From NCBI RefSeq assembly GCF_014645735.1, contig NZ_BMMH01000003.1:186001-250000 (forward strand): 64,000 bases of DNA, in the 5' to 3' direction. Positions 50,941 through 60,233 of this stretch are shown piece after piece. Origin of the DNA: Nocardia jinanensis (GTDB lineage Bacteria > Actinomycetota > Actinomycetes > Mycobacteriales > Mycobacteriaceae). The position numbers were made by a program, and so were the translations under genes. Numbering within the stretch: the first letter of the stretch is position 1; each line of letters begins with the position of its first letter. Below the pieces are notes generated by a model. The model searched no databases. It had not been told where the DNA came from and was given only the letters and a program-made list of their open reading frames with translations.

Positions 50941-52440
50941 CTATTGCTCGACCATACGGATCACGGTCCGTCCGGTCACTGGATCGGTGAAGCGCTGCAC
51001 CACCTCGAACGGGGTGCCGGACTGGAACAGCACTTCCAGTTCCTCCGGGCTCTTGGACAAGCCGGAGACGTCCTTGCCTGTTTTGGAAATGATCTGCATC
51101 TCGACGTTGCTCACGCCCTTGAACAGCTCGCTGGCGCCGGCCGGGTTCTGAGATGTCGAGGTGAACGCGGTTTCGGTGATCTCTTCACCTACCCGATACC
51201 GGGCCAGTACATCTTCGGGAAGATAGGTGTGGCGGACTACCTGCCCCTCGTAGTTCGGCAGCTTGCTCAGAGCCTGGTTGAGCGCGTCGATACGGGCTTG
51301 GGCGTAGGTGTCGGGGTCGGCGAGCGGGTTGCGCAGCGCCTCGTTGATCCACTGGTAGTCCTGCCCTGTATACGCGTTGATTGCCATCTCATCGTCGGGG
51401 GAAAGGCTCGGCCGGCCTGGTGTGGTCGATGGTTTCCCGGCTGGCTTCTCGGTTCCGGCCTTCTTCGGTTTGAGGGAAGCCAGCTGCTTCAGTGTCGGGG
51501 TGTGACTGGCGGCGTTGTGGGTGGTCTTCACCCCTTTGCCGATCTTGAGCGATTTGAACGTGACCACCAGGGCGCGGATCGGACCGGCGAACTTCTTGAC
51601 CGCGGCCGCGCCGCGAGCGGTCGCCAGCGCGGCGCCGAACCCAGCGGTGACCACCGACAGGCCGATACCGATCAGGACTTCTGTGGCGATCTCCTTACCG
51701 AGCTCGACGAGCTGGTCTTTCAGCTTGTTACGCAGGTCTTGCAGCCCGGTGAGGTGATCGCCGACCGCGGTGGCGATCTCGCCGACCATGCCGGCCACGT
51801 CGGTGGCCGCGGCCGCCATCGCGCGCAGGTCCTCGTCCACGAACACCGCTTCGCTGGTGGTCACGGAAGCGAACAGGTCGGCGATACGGCTCAGCTCGGC
51901 GGCGAAGCCCGCGACCGCTTGGTCGACGGCGATCTCCGCCCACAACCGCTGCGCGTCACCGAGCTTGCCGGTGTTGCCGTCGGGGATGACGACCCCAATC
52001 TCGTCGAGCAAATCGACCGCCCCGGACAGACCTTCGGCCACCAGGCCGTTGCCCGGCCCGCCGGCCGACGGCAGATCCGGCCGGTTGACCATCGAGATCC
52101 AGTCGGGATCCGGAATCCGGGCCGGTTCCGGGGCGGTGTTGCCGATCACGCTGGCCCAGTCGGCCATCGCATGGTTGTAGCCCATCTCGCCGAGCAGGAT
52201 GGCGTAGCCGCGGGCGGCCTCGGCCAGCAGCATCGCGGTATCGACGGCTTCGTTGCAACGCGCGTCGTAGTCGGTGGCCCACGCCTTCGCGTCGTCGTAG
52301 GAGCCGGCCATCTCCTCGCAATCGGCCAGCGCCGACCACCGGTTATCGACAGCGCGACCGAACCCCAGTGCTGCGGCACCCAGCGCAGTAGCGGCGTCGT
52401 AGTAGACCTGGGGATCGACGTCGACAGTAGTCGGGCTCAC
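50941..52440 (-). CDS. ESX-secreted ADP-ribosyltransferase toxin
   Basis: This is a 499-residue protein. Residues about 1-270 form a helical export domain like EspA/WXG-linked N-termini (YYDAATALGAAALGFGRAVD). A small hydrophobic patch (IGIGLSVVTAGFGAALA) and a Pro/Lys linker lead to a C-terminal ART domain. That domain has the Arg strand VVRHTYLP, the STS motif FTSTSQNP and the catalytic ExE (E467-L-E469, in ELEVLFQSGTPFEV). It should transfer ADP-ribose from NAD to a target protein. Two WXG100 genes upstream are its likely secretion partners. Confidence 0.85.
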   Translation of the reverse strand: MSPTTVDVDPQVYYDAATALGAAALGFGRAVDNRWSALADCEEMAGSYDDAKAWATDYDARCNEAVDTAMLLAEAARGYAILLGEMGYNHAMADWASVIGNTAPEPARIPDPDWISMVNRPDLPSAGGPGNGLVAEGLSGAVDLLDEIGVVIPDGNTGKLGDAQRLWAEIAVDQAVAGFAAELSRIADLFASVTTSEAVFVDEDLRAMAAAATDVAGMVGEIATAVGDHLTGLQDLRNKLKDQLVELGKEIATEVLIGIGLSVVTAGFGAALATARGAAAVKKFAGPIRALVVTFKSLKIGKGVKTTHNAASHTPTLKQLASLKPKKAGTEKPAGKPSTTPGRPSLSPDDEMAINAYTGQDYQWINEALRNPLADPDTYAQARIDALNQALSKLPNYEGQVVRHTYLPEDVLARYRVGEEITETAFTSTSQNPAGASELFKGVSNVEMQIISKTGKDVSGLSKSPEELEVLFQSGTPFEVVQRFTDPVTGRTVIRMVEQ

Positions 52441-52766
52441 TGCCCGCTTTCCGGCGCAGCGCCCCGGCCCAGCATCGCCACGTTCGTGGTCACGGCGTTG
52501 GTGTAGTTGGTGTGCGCGGTGCGGGCAGCCTCACGCATCCGCAACAACCCGTCTTTCATGTCCCCCACACCGTCGAGCCACTCGGCGTGCGCGTCGTCGT
52601 AGGCGGTCGCGGCCTCACCGGACCATCTTTGCCGCAGCACACCCACCCGTTGCTCGATCTGATCGAGCGAGTCCTCCAAGAACCCGATGAGATTACCCAG
52701 CCGATCCCCCGCCGCTTCCAACTCCGTCAGATCCACCCGATATCCCCCGTTGGCCGGATCACCCAT
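52437..52766 (-). CDS. WXG100 protein (ESX substrate)
   Basis: This 109-residue helical hairpin protein has the turn motif QRWSGEAATAYDDAH (W-S-G). ATGA overlap ties it to the toxin gene that follows. It likely pairs with the neighbouring WXG100 protein or with the toxin N-terminus for type VII export. Confidence 0.85.
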   Translation of the reverse strand: MGDPANGGYRVDLTELEAAGDRLGNLIGFLEDSLDQIEQRVGVLRQRWSGEAATAYDDAHAEWLDGVGDMKDGLLRMREAARTAHTNYTNAVTTNVAMLGRGAAPESGQ

Positions 52767-52784
52767 CGTGTCGCCCCTCGCCGT

Positions 52785-53123
52785 CTAGAGCCGCAGCGAA
52801 CTCGACGCGGCCGCAGCCGCATTATCGGCCAGATCGCCGGACAGATCCGAATCGGTGCCCTGGAAGTCCATCCCCTGCACCCCCATCAACTCAGCCATAT
52901 CCCCCAGCGATTCCAGCACCTCCAATGCGCCGGTGCGCGCCTCTTCCCAACCGCCGGCATACGCGGTCGCCGCCGCGGACTGCCAGGTACCCTGCAGATA
53001 CTCCATGTTGGAGTCCACGTCCTTGACCGCATTGATCAACGTCGTCGCCATCGACCCGAAAAACGTCGCGGCATCGGCCATTGCGGCCGGGTCCACAGTG
53101 ATAGGCTGCTGCCCCTCGGTCAT
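52785..53123 (-). CDS. WXG100-like protein (ESX substrate)
   Basis: This 112-residue helical hairpin has the turn GTWQSAAATAYAGGW, in which WQS replaces WXG. ATG 53123 is preferred over an upstream start at 53153. It is the first gene of the toxin operon and likely forms a heterodimer with the next WXG100 protein. Confidence 0.8.
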   Translation of the reverse strand: MTEGQQPITVDPAAMADAATFFGSMATTLINAVKDVDSNMEYLQGTWQSAAATAYAGGWEEARTGALEVLESLGDMAELMGVQGMDFQGTDSDLSGDLADNAAAAASSSLRL

Positions 53124-53260
53124 CCCAATCCTCTCGATAACGCTCCCGACCACTCGTACCCGACCCTCGAAGATCTTGACGCATCGGGCGAGCCGCTGGT
53201 TCCACGATGCCTAGTGTCGCTCCCCTATGACTCTTCCCAAAGCCGGTGTGTCCACTTGGA

Positions 53261-53293
53261 GTACACCCCAGATAGACGGCAGGGCTTCTGTGG
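53261..53293 (+). repeat. Direct repeat, left of the NLR locus
   Basis: This 33-bp sequence beginning GTACACCCCAGATAGACGGC is matched at 56402-56435 by GTAGACCCCAAATGGACAGC plus similar following bases: 28 matches with one 1-bp gap. The two copies are in the same orientation and bracket the small protein and NLR-like genes. They could be insertion-site duplicates or duplicated promoter sequence. Confidence 0.6.
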
Positions 53294-53439
53294 ATGGCGA
53301 AGGCGAACAGGCCCATGGTCGTATGAGGCCGGGATATGCTGCGTCGCAGAAGGTCTGCTCCCTGCCGCAATGGCTGACCTCCTGGTCGTGGGTGAATCTG
53401 TCAAGGTTGGGAGGCTCCGAGTGCGGGAGGACGGTGGGG

Positions 53440-53907
53440 ATGGAGCCGGTGACGATGGCGGTGGCTGCAGTGGCCGCTGGCGCAGCAGCAGGACTGACCG
53501 GTGCAGCCGAGCAGGCTGTCACCGATGCCTACCAGGCGGTGAAGCGGCTGATCGGTGGCCGGTATCAGTCAGTGGACGTAGAAATAGTGGAGCGGCAACC
53601 CGAGTCGAACAACCGCCGGGCTGTGCTCGCCGAGGAACTCGAGCAGGCCGGTGCGGGGGATGACGAGGAGCTCTTGGTGGCCGCGCGGCGGGTGCTCGTA
53701 GCGGTACATCGGCACGCGCCGCAAGCCGCCGCAGTGGTGGGCGTGCGGTTGCAGGAGGTGCGCGCCGGCGAGCTGACGATCACCGACATCACCTCAACGG
53801 GTTCCGGAGTCGTCGCCGAGGGAATGTCGGTCGATGGCTCGTTCACGATCAGCGGGATTCGGGCAGGAAGTGAACAGCCGCTTCACCCTCCGCGGGCGCA
53901 GCAGTAG
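53440..53907 (+). CDS. Small protein upstream of the NLR gene, possible split N-terminus
   Basis: This is a 155-residue protein. An Ala-rich helix (AAVAAGAAAGLTGAAEQAVT) is followed by a helical middle and a Gly/Ser/Thr beta segment (TITDITSTGSGVVAEGMSV, then DGSFTISGIRAG). The beta segment resembles short amyloid-like or effector-linking motifs found with bacterial NLRs. The downstream frame reads on as protein right after a stop at 53871. The two genes may therefore be one long NLR broken by a -1 frameshift. Confidence 0.6.
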   Translation: MEPVTMAVAAVAAGAAAGLTGAAEQAVTDAYQAVKRLIGGRYQSVDVEIVERQPESNNRRAVLAEELEQAGAGDDEELLVAARRVLVAVHRHAPQAAAVVGVRLQEVRAGELTITDITSTGSGVVAEGMSVDGSFTISGIRAGSEQPLHPPRAQQ

Positions 53908-54020
53908 ACACCCCGAATACTGCTGCGCAGCCCCTTCGGCCCGCGGTTGAGCTGGCTGGGGTAGAGGTCGGTCGAGACCTCTCGATCCATTACGCGGTAC
54001 AACCGCCGAATCGGCCGGCT

Positions 54021-56387
54021 GTGTCCGGAAGTTTGCCGCGAGACGTCGGCACGCTGACCGGACGTGAGCAGGAGTTCGCCCTCATCGCGTCCTCGGCGCT
54101 TCCTGGAGGTGTGGTCTCCATTCACACCATCGACGGAATGGCGGGCATCGGTAAGACCGCCTTGGTGACGCGCGCCGCGCATCAGCTGGCAGCCCGGTTT
54201 CCGGATGGGCAGTACTTTGTCGAGCTGCACGGCCATACGCCAGGCCGAAACCCGGCCGAGCCCAGTGAGGTCTTGGCCAGGCTACTGACCGATCTCGGAC
54301 TCGATCCAAGCTCACTGCCGCCCACGCTGGAGGGACGCCGCGATCTTTGGCGTGACCGGGTGGCGGGTAAGCAGGTGCTGTTGGTGCTTGACGATGCTCG
54401 CGACCACACGCAGGTTGAGCCGTTACTTCCGGGCACGGGTGACTGCTTGACCCTGATTACCAGCCGCCGCCGTCTGACCGCTCTCGACGGCGCGGTCGGA
54501 CTGGCCCTGGATGTGCTCACCGCCGACCCCGCCACCGAGTTGTTCGTCGCCCTTTCCCGTCGCGCCGCCTCCAACGATGCCGAGCAGGCCGCGGTGGCCG
54601 AAATCGTACGGTTGTGCGGGTATCTGCCACTGGCTATCGTGCTGCTGGCCGGGCGGCTCGCTCACCACCCTGCCTGGAGAATCGTCGACTTGGCCGAAGA
54701 CTTCGCCGCAGCACAAGACCGCCTCGACGAACTCGAAGCCGGCCCACGCGCAGTCCGGGTCGCCTTCGAAATGTCGCTACAAGATCTACCGATAGAACAG
54801 CAGCGCATGTTTCGCTGCCTCGGCTTGCATCCAGGCTCCGAGATCGAGGCCGACGCCGTCGCAGCCCTAGCAAATGTCTCTGCCCGGGTGGCCCGGCGGC
54901 AACTGGAGGCTTTCTACACCGATCACCTGATCGAGGAAACCCGACCAGGCCGGTATCGCCTGCACGACCTGGTCCGTTCATTCGCTCAAGCAGAAGTGAA
55001 CAATGACCCGCCCGAGGCCAACGCACGGGCACTGGACCGGCTGCTGGATCACTATCAGGGCACCGCCGCGGCAGCGGCTCGGTTGATCACCCGCCGCACC
55101 CGACCTACCCAAGGTCACAGCAGCACTACATCTCCCCTCAGAACGAGCCGAGAATTCAGCAACGAGGTGCAGGCACTGGCATGGATGCGCACCGAACGTG
55201 CGAACCTGTTCGCCTGTCTCGACCATGTAACCACCAGTGGTCAGCGGCAACGCGTGGCCGACCTGACAGAAAGTCTGGCCGGACTGCTGGAACGCGACGG
55301 GCCTTGGCCACACGCAATTCTGCGTCACCAAGGTGCCATGGCTGCAGCTCGGGACCTGGGCGATCGGCTCGGTGAGGCGAACGCGCTCGCCAACTGCGGC
55401 AGAATATCCGAGCTGACCGGCAACTACGGGCAAGCCACCGAACTGCAACTCCAAGCACAGGCCCTGTACCGTCAGATCGGAAATCGGCTCGGCGAGGCCA
55501 ACACCCTGACCAACCGCGGCATTGTCTGTGAGAGGACCGAGCGCTACGCCGAGGCGCTCGAACTCTATCGGCCCGCGCTGGCCGTCTACCGCGAACTCGG
55601 GGACGCTCTAGGCGAAGCCGGCACCCTGACAAACATCGGCCTCATCCACATGTGGACCGGTGACTATGCCCAAGCCGCCGACCTCCACCAGCAGTCCATA
55701 ACGTGCAACCATGCGATCGGGAACCGACTCGGTGAAGCCCGCGCCCTGACCAACCTCGCCTACGTCCGAATGAGAACAGGCCGTCACGCCGAAGCCGCCG
55801 ACCTCCACCAACAGGCACTGACTCTCTACCGCGACATCGGAAACCGGCTCGGCGAGGCAACCACACTCACCAACCTCGGCCTCGTACGCGGCGCGACGCA
55901 AGACTACGAGGCCGCCACCACGCTGCATCAGCAAGCGCTGGACTACTTCCGAGACCTCGACAATCGGCTCGGTGAAGCCCGCACACTGACCAACCTCGCT
56001 GAAGTCCATGCGTGGACAGGCCGTCACGCCGAAGCCGCCGACCTCCACCAACAGGCACTGGCCCTGTTCCGCGACATCGGAAACCGGCTGGGCGAAGCCG
56101 AGGTCCTCAATCGAGTTGGCATGCTTTCCCTGAAGACCGGTCATGTCCAGAACGCGCTGGACATCTTCACCGAGGCGCTCGACCTAGCGCGCGCAATCAA
56201 GAGCTACCCCGAGCAAGCTCGCGCCTTGGACGGAACAGCCCGAAGCCGGATAGAGTTCGGAGACACAACATCAGCAGTCACCGAACTAAAAGAAGCCATC
56301 CGAATCTATCGCCACCTCACAGCGCCGGAAGCTGAAACTGCTGAGGCATACCTCGCAACAGTGGAATCAACCACACCAATCAATTGA
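54021..56387 (+). CDS. NB-ARC/TPR (NLR-like, STAND) protein
   Basis: This 788-residue protein has P-loop GMAGIGKTAL (39-48), Walker B QVLLVLDDARD, sensor ITSRRR, GYLPLA and an LHD motif (RYRLHDLVRSF). Together these make a full NB-ARC switch. From about residue 440 at least seven 40-residue TPR units follow (GNRLGEATTLTNLGLVRGAT type). STAND proteins of this build sense a trigger through the repeats and then oligomerise. The GTG start at 54021 is the first usable codon, but protein-like sequence (VEVGRDLSIHYAVQPPNRP) continues upstream without a start. Confidence 0.85.
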   Translation: MSGSLPRDVGTLTGREQEFALIASSALPGGVVSIHTIDGMAGIGKTALVTRAAHQLAARFPDGQYFVELHGHTPGRNPAEPSEVLARLLTDLGLDPSSLPPTLEGRRDLWRDRVAGKQVLLVLDDARDHTQVEPLLPGTGDCLTLITSRRRLTALDGAVGLALDVLTADPATELFVALSRRAASNDAEQAAVAEIVRLCGYLPLAIVLLAGRLAHHPAWRIVDLAEDFAAAQDRLDELEAGPRAVRVAFEMSLQDLPIEQQRMFRCLGLHPGSEIEADAVAALANVSARVARRQLEAFYTDHLIEETRPGRYRLHDLVRSFAQAEVNNDPPEANARALDRLLDHYQGTAAAAARLITRRTRPTQGHSSTTSPLRTSREFSNEVQALAWMRTERANLFACLDHVTTSGQRQRVADLTESLAGLLERDGPWPHAILRHQGAMAAARDLGDRLGEANALANCGRISELTGNYGQATELQLQAQALYRQIGNRLGEANTLTNRGIVCERTERYAEALELYRPALAVYRELGDALGEAGTLTNIGLIHMWTGDYAQAADLHQQSITCNHAIGNRLGEARALTNLAYVRMRTGRHAEAADLHQQALTLYRDIGNRLGEATTLTNLGLVRGATQDYEAATTLHQQALDYFRDLDNRLGEARTLTNLAEVHAWTGRHAEAADLHQQALALFRDIGNRLGEAEVLNRVGMLSLKTGHVQNALDIFTEALDLARAIKSYPEQARALDGTARSRIEFGDTTSAVTELKEAIRIYRHLTAPEAETAEAYLATVESTTPIN
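55460..56105 (+). repeat. 120-bp TPR-coding repeats
   Basis: Successive 120-bp units encode the C-terminal TPRs. Some stretches are identical between units, for example the 42 bp beginning GGCCGTCACGCCGAAGCCGC at 55781 and again at 56021, exactly 240 bp apart. This points to recent duplication or gene conversion in the sensor domain. Confidence 0.75.
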
Positions 56388-56401
56388 GCTGTCTATCTAG
56401 G

Positions 56402-56435
56402 GTAGACCCCAAATGGACAGCAGGGCTCTCTGTGG
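56402..56435 (+). repeat. Direct repeat, right of the NLR locus
   Basis: This is the partner of the repeat at 53261-53293. It begins 15 bp after the NLR stop codon and is followed by a different sequence. Confidence 0.6.
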
Positions 56436-56576
56436 TCGGGTGGTGCCGGGCGTATGGAAGATCAGTTGGTCACGAGCTTCTGGTACGGCGGAGCTCACCC
56501 GCACCTTGTAGAGCTGCTGGCAGGCTCCGGTCAGGGCGACATTCCCGATCTGAGCATGGCTGCCCGATAGACTGAT

Positions 56577-56601
56577 ATCACCGCGGCGTACATGCGGTGA
56601 T
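56577..56601 (+). promoter_or_regulatory. Inverted repeat before the membrane protein gene
   Basis: ATCACCGC and GCGGTGAT are perfect 8-bp arms with a 9-bp spacer, ending 14 bp before the GTG at 56616. It may be an operator or a leader hairpin close to the ribosome-binding site. Confidence 0.45.
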
Positions 56602-56615
56602 TTGTAGGGGGCGAT

Positions 56616-57128
56616 GTGACTACGGCGCTGATTGCAGCTGCAGCCGCACTTCTCGGCGTTGTCGTGGGCAGGTTTTGGGACAACCGGACTGAGGCGGCTC
56701 GGTGGCGACGAGACCAGCAGGCGGCCAGCTATCAGCGGTTTGCGGAGGAGTTCCGGACGACTTGCGAGGCTATGAGGACGATCGCATTGGCAAGCCCTGA
56801 CGATCCCGGCTTCGCGGACATGATTCGCGACTTCCGTGCCGGTTACGACAGATGGGACAACGCCTACACTGCGGTCTGGCTCCATGGTTCGCCGACCGTC
56901 GTAGCAGCTGCAGTCGCCCTGGACCGCGCGCAAACCGAACTCTTCTATGACGCCCAGGACCGTCATGCACAGATTGAGGACTGGTACCGGATGCGGATTC
57001 CAACCCGCGAAGCGTTTGAGTGCTTCATTCGCGCCGTCCGGGACGAGCTTGACCTCAAGCCAGTTCGGGCAAACTACTTCCCTGACCTGGCGGCCCAAAC
57101 TCCGGAGTCGAGCATTCCTGTGCAATGA
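56616..57128 (+). CDS. Membrane-anchored helical protein, unknown
   Basis: This 170-residue protein starts with a TM helix (TALIAAAAALLGVVVGRFW) and a basic amphipathic helix (DNRTEAARWRRDQQAASYQR). A soluble all-helical domain follows. Short proteins of this plan are widespread in actinobacteria. No function is known. GTG 56616 follows AGGGGG. Confidence 0.7.
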   Translation: MTTALIAAAAALLGVVVGRFWDNRTEAARWRRDQQAASYQRFAEEFRTTCEAMRTIALASPDDPGFADMIRDFRAGYDRWDNAYTAVWLHGSPTVVAAAVALDRAQTELFYDAQDRHAQIEDWYRMRIPTREAFECFIRAVRDELDLKPVRANYFPDLAAQTPESSIPVQ

Positions 57129-57202
57129 CAGCCGATGCCACGACCGGCTGGCTCCGCCCACTACCCCAGCACCGTCCGATAGGCCCGTACAGATCGAGTC
57201 GG

Positions 57203-57853
57203 TCAGCTCTTCACAGTTAGCTCCGGAACGTATTTGTACAGCGTGGTCCGCGATACCCCCAGCAGCCGCGCGATCGAGGACACCGACTCATCCGGCCGGG
57301 TCAACAGCGCACGGGCCTGCCGGACCTGCTCCTCACTCATAGCCGGTGGCCTGCCGAGGCGTTGCCCACGGGCTCGGGCCGCGGCCAGTCCTTCGTGCGT
57401 GCCGTCGACGATCAGCTCCCGGATGAACTCGGCCAGCGCGGCGAACACATGGAACACGAGCCGCCCACCTGGTGTGGTGGTGTCGAGGGCTTCGTGTAGC
57501 GACCGGAACCCGATCCCGCGGCGGCGCAGATCGGCCACGATCGAAATCAGGTCCTGCAGGGACCGGCCGAGACGATCGAGGGAGGCGACCACAAGGGTGT
57601 CGCCGGCGCGCATGTAGTCCAGGCACGCGGACAGCTGTTCGCGTTCGGCGTCCTTGCCGGACTTCTTGTCGGCGAAGGTCTTCTTGCAGCCGGCCACCTT
57701 CAGCGCGCGGGTCTGCCGATCCAGGTTCTGGTCGCGGGTCGAGACGCGGGCGTACCCGATCAATGCTTCTCCCCCGCCGATCGGGTCCAGGGCATCGCCG
57801 TCGAGGGAAAGCGGTTCGAGCGCATCGGTATCCGTCACCCCCGAATTGTACAT
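57203..57853 (-). CDS. Serine recombinase/resolvase
   Basis: This 216-residue protein has a catalytic domain starting LIGYARVSTRDQNLDRQ (the active Ser is in ARVS) and carrying VVASLDRLGRSLQDLI. A C-terminal HTH (SSIARLLGVSRTTLYKYV) binds DNA. It resembles Tn3-type resolvases and invertases. ATG 57853 was chosen, though a GTG at 57838 is possible. Inverted TTGAACA motifs upstream may be its recombination site. No transposase is adjacent. Confidence 0.87.
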   Translation of the reverse strand: MYNSGVTDTDALEPLSLDGDALDPIGGGEALIGYARVSTRDQNLDRQTRALKVAGCKKTFADKKSGKDAEREQLSACLDYMRAGDTLVVASLDRLGRSLQDLISIVADLRRRGIGFRSLHEALDTTTPGGRLVFHVFAALAEFIRELIVDGTHEGLAAARARGQRLGRPPAMSEEQVRQARALLTRPDESVSSIARLLGVSRTTLYKYVPELTVKS

Positions 57854-57873
57854 AAAAGGGTGATCCGATGTTG

Positions 57874-57978
57874 TTGAACATCTGGACTTTACGACACGTT
57901 TTTTGAACATTCACCGTTCTCGGTCGACCTGGCCTTTCGTCCGCCGGGACCCGTTTCGATCGAAGTGTTCAAGAAACG
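57874..57978. repeat. Inverted motifs upstream of the recombinase, candidate res site
   Basis: TTGAACA occurs at 57874-57880 and 57903-57909, and in reverse at 57966-57972. The last two are embedded in 13-bp arms, CGTTTTTTGAACA (57897-57909) and TGTTCAAGAAACG (57966-57978), with one mismatch. The region is AT-rich and directly upstream of the recombinase, where res sites normally lie. Confidence 0.5.
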
Positions 57979-58385
57979 ATCATTTTATGGACAGTCAAGC
58001 TATCGAGCAGGTCGGTCCCGCCCACATCACCGGCGAGGTAGTCGACGGTGAATTCGACTCGTGCCCGATCGGAGTCCGACAGCAGAGTGTTCAGGGACCG
58101 GTGCAGCTGTTCGCGGCGCTGGTCGCGGGTTTCGACGTAGGTGTGGGAGCCACCCTCGGTGTTCCAACTGGCGGTCCATTCGGTGAGCGCGTCGATCGCC
58201 GCGTCCTTGGCGCCGCCGGTCAGCGGGGCGGCGGACACGATGTCGAGCGCGGCGGCCTCGCGGCTCCACAGTGCGGCGGCCTCGTCGAACCGCTGTACCG
58301 GTTCCGGGTCGAAATCGGGGTCGAGTTCCACGGTGAGCGCGTCGGCGTCGATGACCACACCCCATCCGGAGCGGTAGTGCTTCAC
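57969..58385 (-). pseudogene. Gene fragment beside the recombinase
   Basis: From GTG 58385 the product is 138 residues (SGWGVVIDADALTVELDPDF, ALTEWTASWNTEGGSHTYV). Protein-like text in the same frame continues upstream to about 58480 (ARDDPPWRRDERIDSDELV) without a start codon before a stop near 58500. It is therefore probably a 5'-truncated gene. Its stop lies inside the right arm of the inverted repeat. The family is unknown. Confidence 0.5.
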
Positions 58386-58722
58386 GAGCTCGTCGGAATC
58401 GATGCGTTCGTCGCGGCGCCAGGGCGGGTCGTCCCGCGCGTCACGTGTCGCGTGCGGGGGCGCAATGGCAGCGGATCGGAAGCATATGGGACCTCAGAAC
58501 GGCAATGCAACAGGTTGAGCTTCCCGGATTTGCTGTGCTGCAACGCCATCCCCGAGGGCTCCGATGGCGTCAAGCGTCGTCATAGGACGTGGGCTGAACG
58601 CGGACGAGTCCACCCGGACCGCAATCGGTGAAGTAATTGCGGAACGGATGGACTCCTCGGACGCTACTGCGGACGAAGACGGTTCGTGAATGCTCCTCCG
58701 CAGGTCAGGCCGCTATAGCGGC
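58386..58722. other. Island/core junction region
   Basis: The left part carries the upstream remnant of the fragment above. The rest holds no credible gene. At 58709-58722 a perfect 14-bp palindrome, GCCGCTATAGCGGC, touches the glnA stop codon and is probably the end of the glnA transcript, although no T tract follows on the minus strand. Confidence 0.5.
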
Positions 58723-60159
58723 TTACACGTCGAAGTAGAGCTCGAACTCGTACGGGTGCGGCCGCAGGTTGACCGGGGCGATCTCCTGCTCGCGCTTGAT
58801 GCTGATCCAGGTGTCGATCAGGTCCTCGGTGAAGACATTGCCTTCGGTGAGGTACTCGTGATCGGCCTCGAGCCTGTCGATGACCGAGGACAGGCTGGTG
58901 GGGGCCTGCGGGATGTTCTTGGCCTCCTCCGGCGGGAGCTCGTAGAGGTCCTTGTCGACCGGGGCCAGCGGCTCGATCTTCTTCTTGATGCCGTCCAGGC
59001 CGGCCATCAGCATGGCGGCGAAGGCCAGGTACGGGTTGCCCGAGGAGTCCGGTGCGCGGAACTCGATGCGCTTGGCCTTCGGGTTGTTGCCGGTGACCGG
59101 GATGCGGACCGCGGCGGAGCGGTTGCGCTGCGAGTACACCAGGTTGATCGGGGCCTCGAAGCCCGGGACCAGGCGGTGGTAGGAGTTCACGGTCGGGTTG
59201 GTGAACGCCAGCAGCGAGGGGGCGTGGTGCAGGATGCCGCCGATGTAGTGCCGGGCCAGATCCGACAGGCCGCCGTAGCCGGCCTCGTCGTGGAACAGCG
59301 GCTTGCCGTCCTTCCACAGCGACTGGTGGGCGTGCATACCCGAGCCGTTGTCGCCGAAGAGCGGCTTCGGCATGAAGGTGACGGTCTTGCCCTCGGCCCA
59401 CGCGGTGTTCTTGACGATGTACTTGAACAGCTGCAGATCGTCGGCCGCGCCCAGCAGGGTGTTGAACTTGTAGTTGATCTCGGCCTGACCGGCGGTGCCG
59501 ACCTCGTGGTGGCCGCGCTCGAGTTCGAACCCGGCGTTCTGCAGGTTGGTCGAGATCTTGTCGCGCAGGTCGACGTAGTGGTCGTAGGGGGCGACCGGGA
59601 AGTACCCGCCCTTGTTACGGACCTTGTAGCCGCGGTTCGGACTGCCGTCGGGGTTGGTCTTCGCGCCGGTGTTCCAGGAACCGGAGATGGACTCGACCTC
59701 GTAGAAGGCACCGTTCATGCCGGAGTCGTAGCGGACCGAGTCGAAGATGTAGAACTCGGCCTCGGCACCGAAGAACGCGGTATCGGCGATACCGGTGGAC
59801 CGCAGGTACTCCTCGGCCTTACGGGCGATATTGCGCGGGTCGCGGGAGTAGGACTCACGGGTGAACGGGTCGTGCACGAAGAAGTTCATATTGAGCGTCT
59901 TCGCCGCACGGAACGGGTCCAGCTGCGCGGTGCTGTAATCGGGCAGCAGCAGCATGTCGGACTCGTCGATGGACTGGAAACCCCGCACCGAGGAACCGTC
60001 GAAGGCGAGGCCCTCCTCGGCGAGGTCGGCGGTGAAGGCCTTCGCCGGGATGGAGAAGTGCTGCTGCACACCGGGCAGATCGCTGAATCGGATGTCGACG
60101 TATTCGACTTCCTGATCCGCGATGTACTTGATGACCTCGTCGGCCGTGCTGAACGTCAC
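58723..60159 (-). CDS. glnA: Glutamine synthetase type I
   Basis: This 478-residue enzyme joins ammonia to glutamate using ATP. It has the GSI blocks [31 protein letters not shown], the ATP loop [16 protein letters not shown] and [10 protein letters not shown]. Tyr406 in [10 protein letters not shown] is the adenylylation site of beta-type GSI. It is full length for the family. GTG 60159 follows AAGGAGAA. A complete GlnR box lies 75-112 bp upstream, so transcription should rise under nitrogen limitation. The RDD and DUF4191 genes nearby match the mycobacterial glnA1 locus. Confidence 0.96.
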   Translation of the reverse strand: MTFSTADEVIKYIADQEVEYVDIRFSDLPGVQQHFSIPAKAFTADLAEEGLAFDGSSVRGFQSIDESDMLLLPDYSTAQLDPFRAAKTLNMNFFVHDPFTRESYSRDPRNIARKAEEYLRSTGIADTAFFGAEAEFYIFDSVRYDSGMNGAFYEVESISGSWNTGAKTNPDGSPNRGYKVRNKGGYFPVAPYDHYVDLRDKISTNLQNAGFELERGHHEVGTAGQAEINYKFNTLLGAADDLQLFKYIVKNTAWAEGKTVTFMPKPLFGDNGSGMHAHQSLWKDGKPLFHDEAGYGGLSDLARHYIGGILHHAPSLLAFTNPTVNSYHRLVPGFEAPINLVYSQRNRSAAVRIPVTGNNPKAKRIEFRAPDSSGNPYLAFAAMLMAGLDGIKKKIEPLAPVDKDLYELPPEEAKNIPQAPTSLSSVIDRLEADHEYLTEGNVFTEDLIDTWISIKREQEIAPVNLRPHPYEFELYFDV

Positions 60160-60233
60160 TTAGTTCTCCTTACGGATAGATTCCCAGCCAGTATCGAGTG
60201 CAGGGTGTCGCGACCCGACGCTATGGACAGGGT

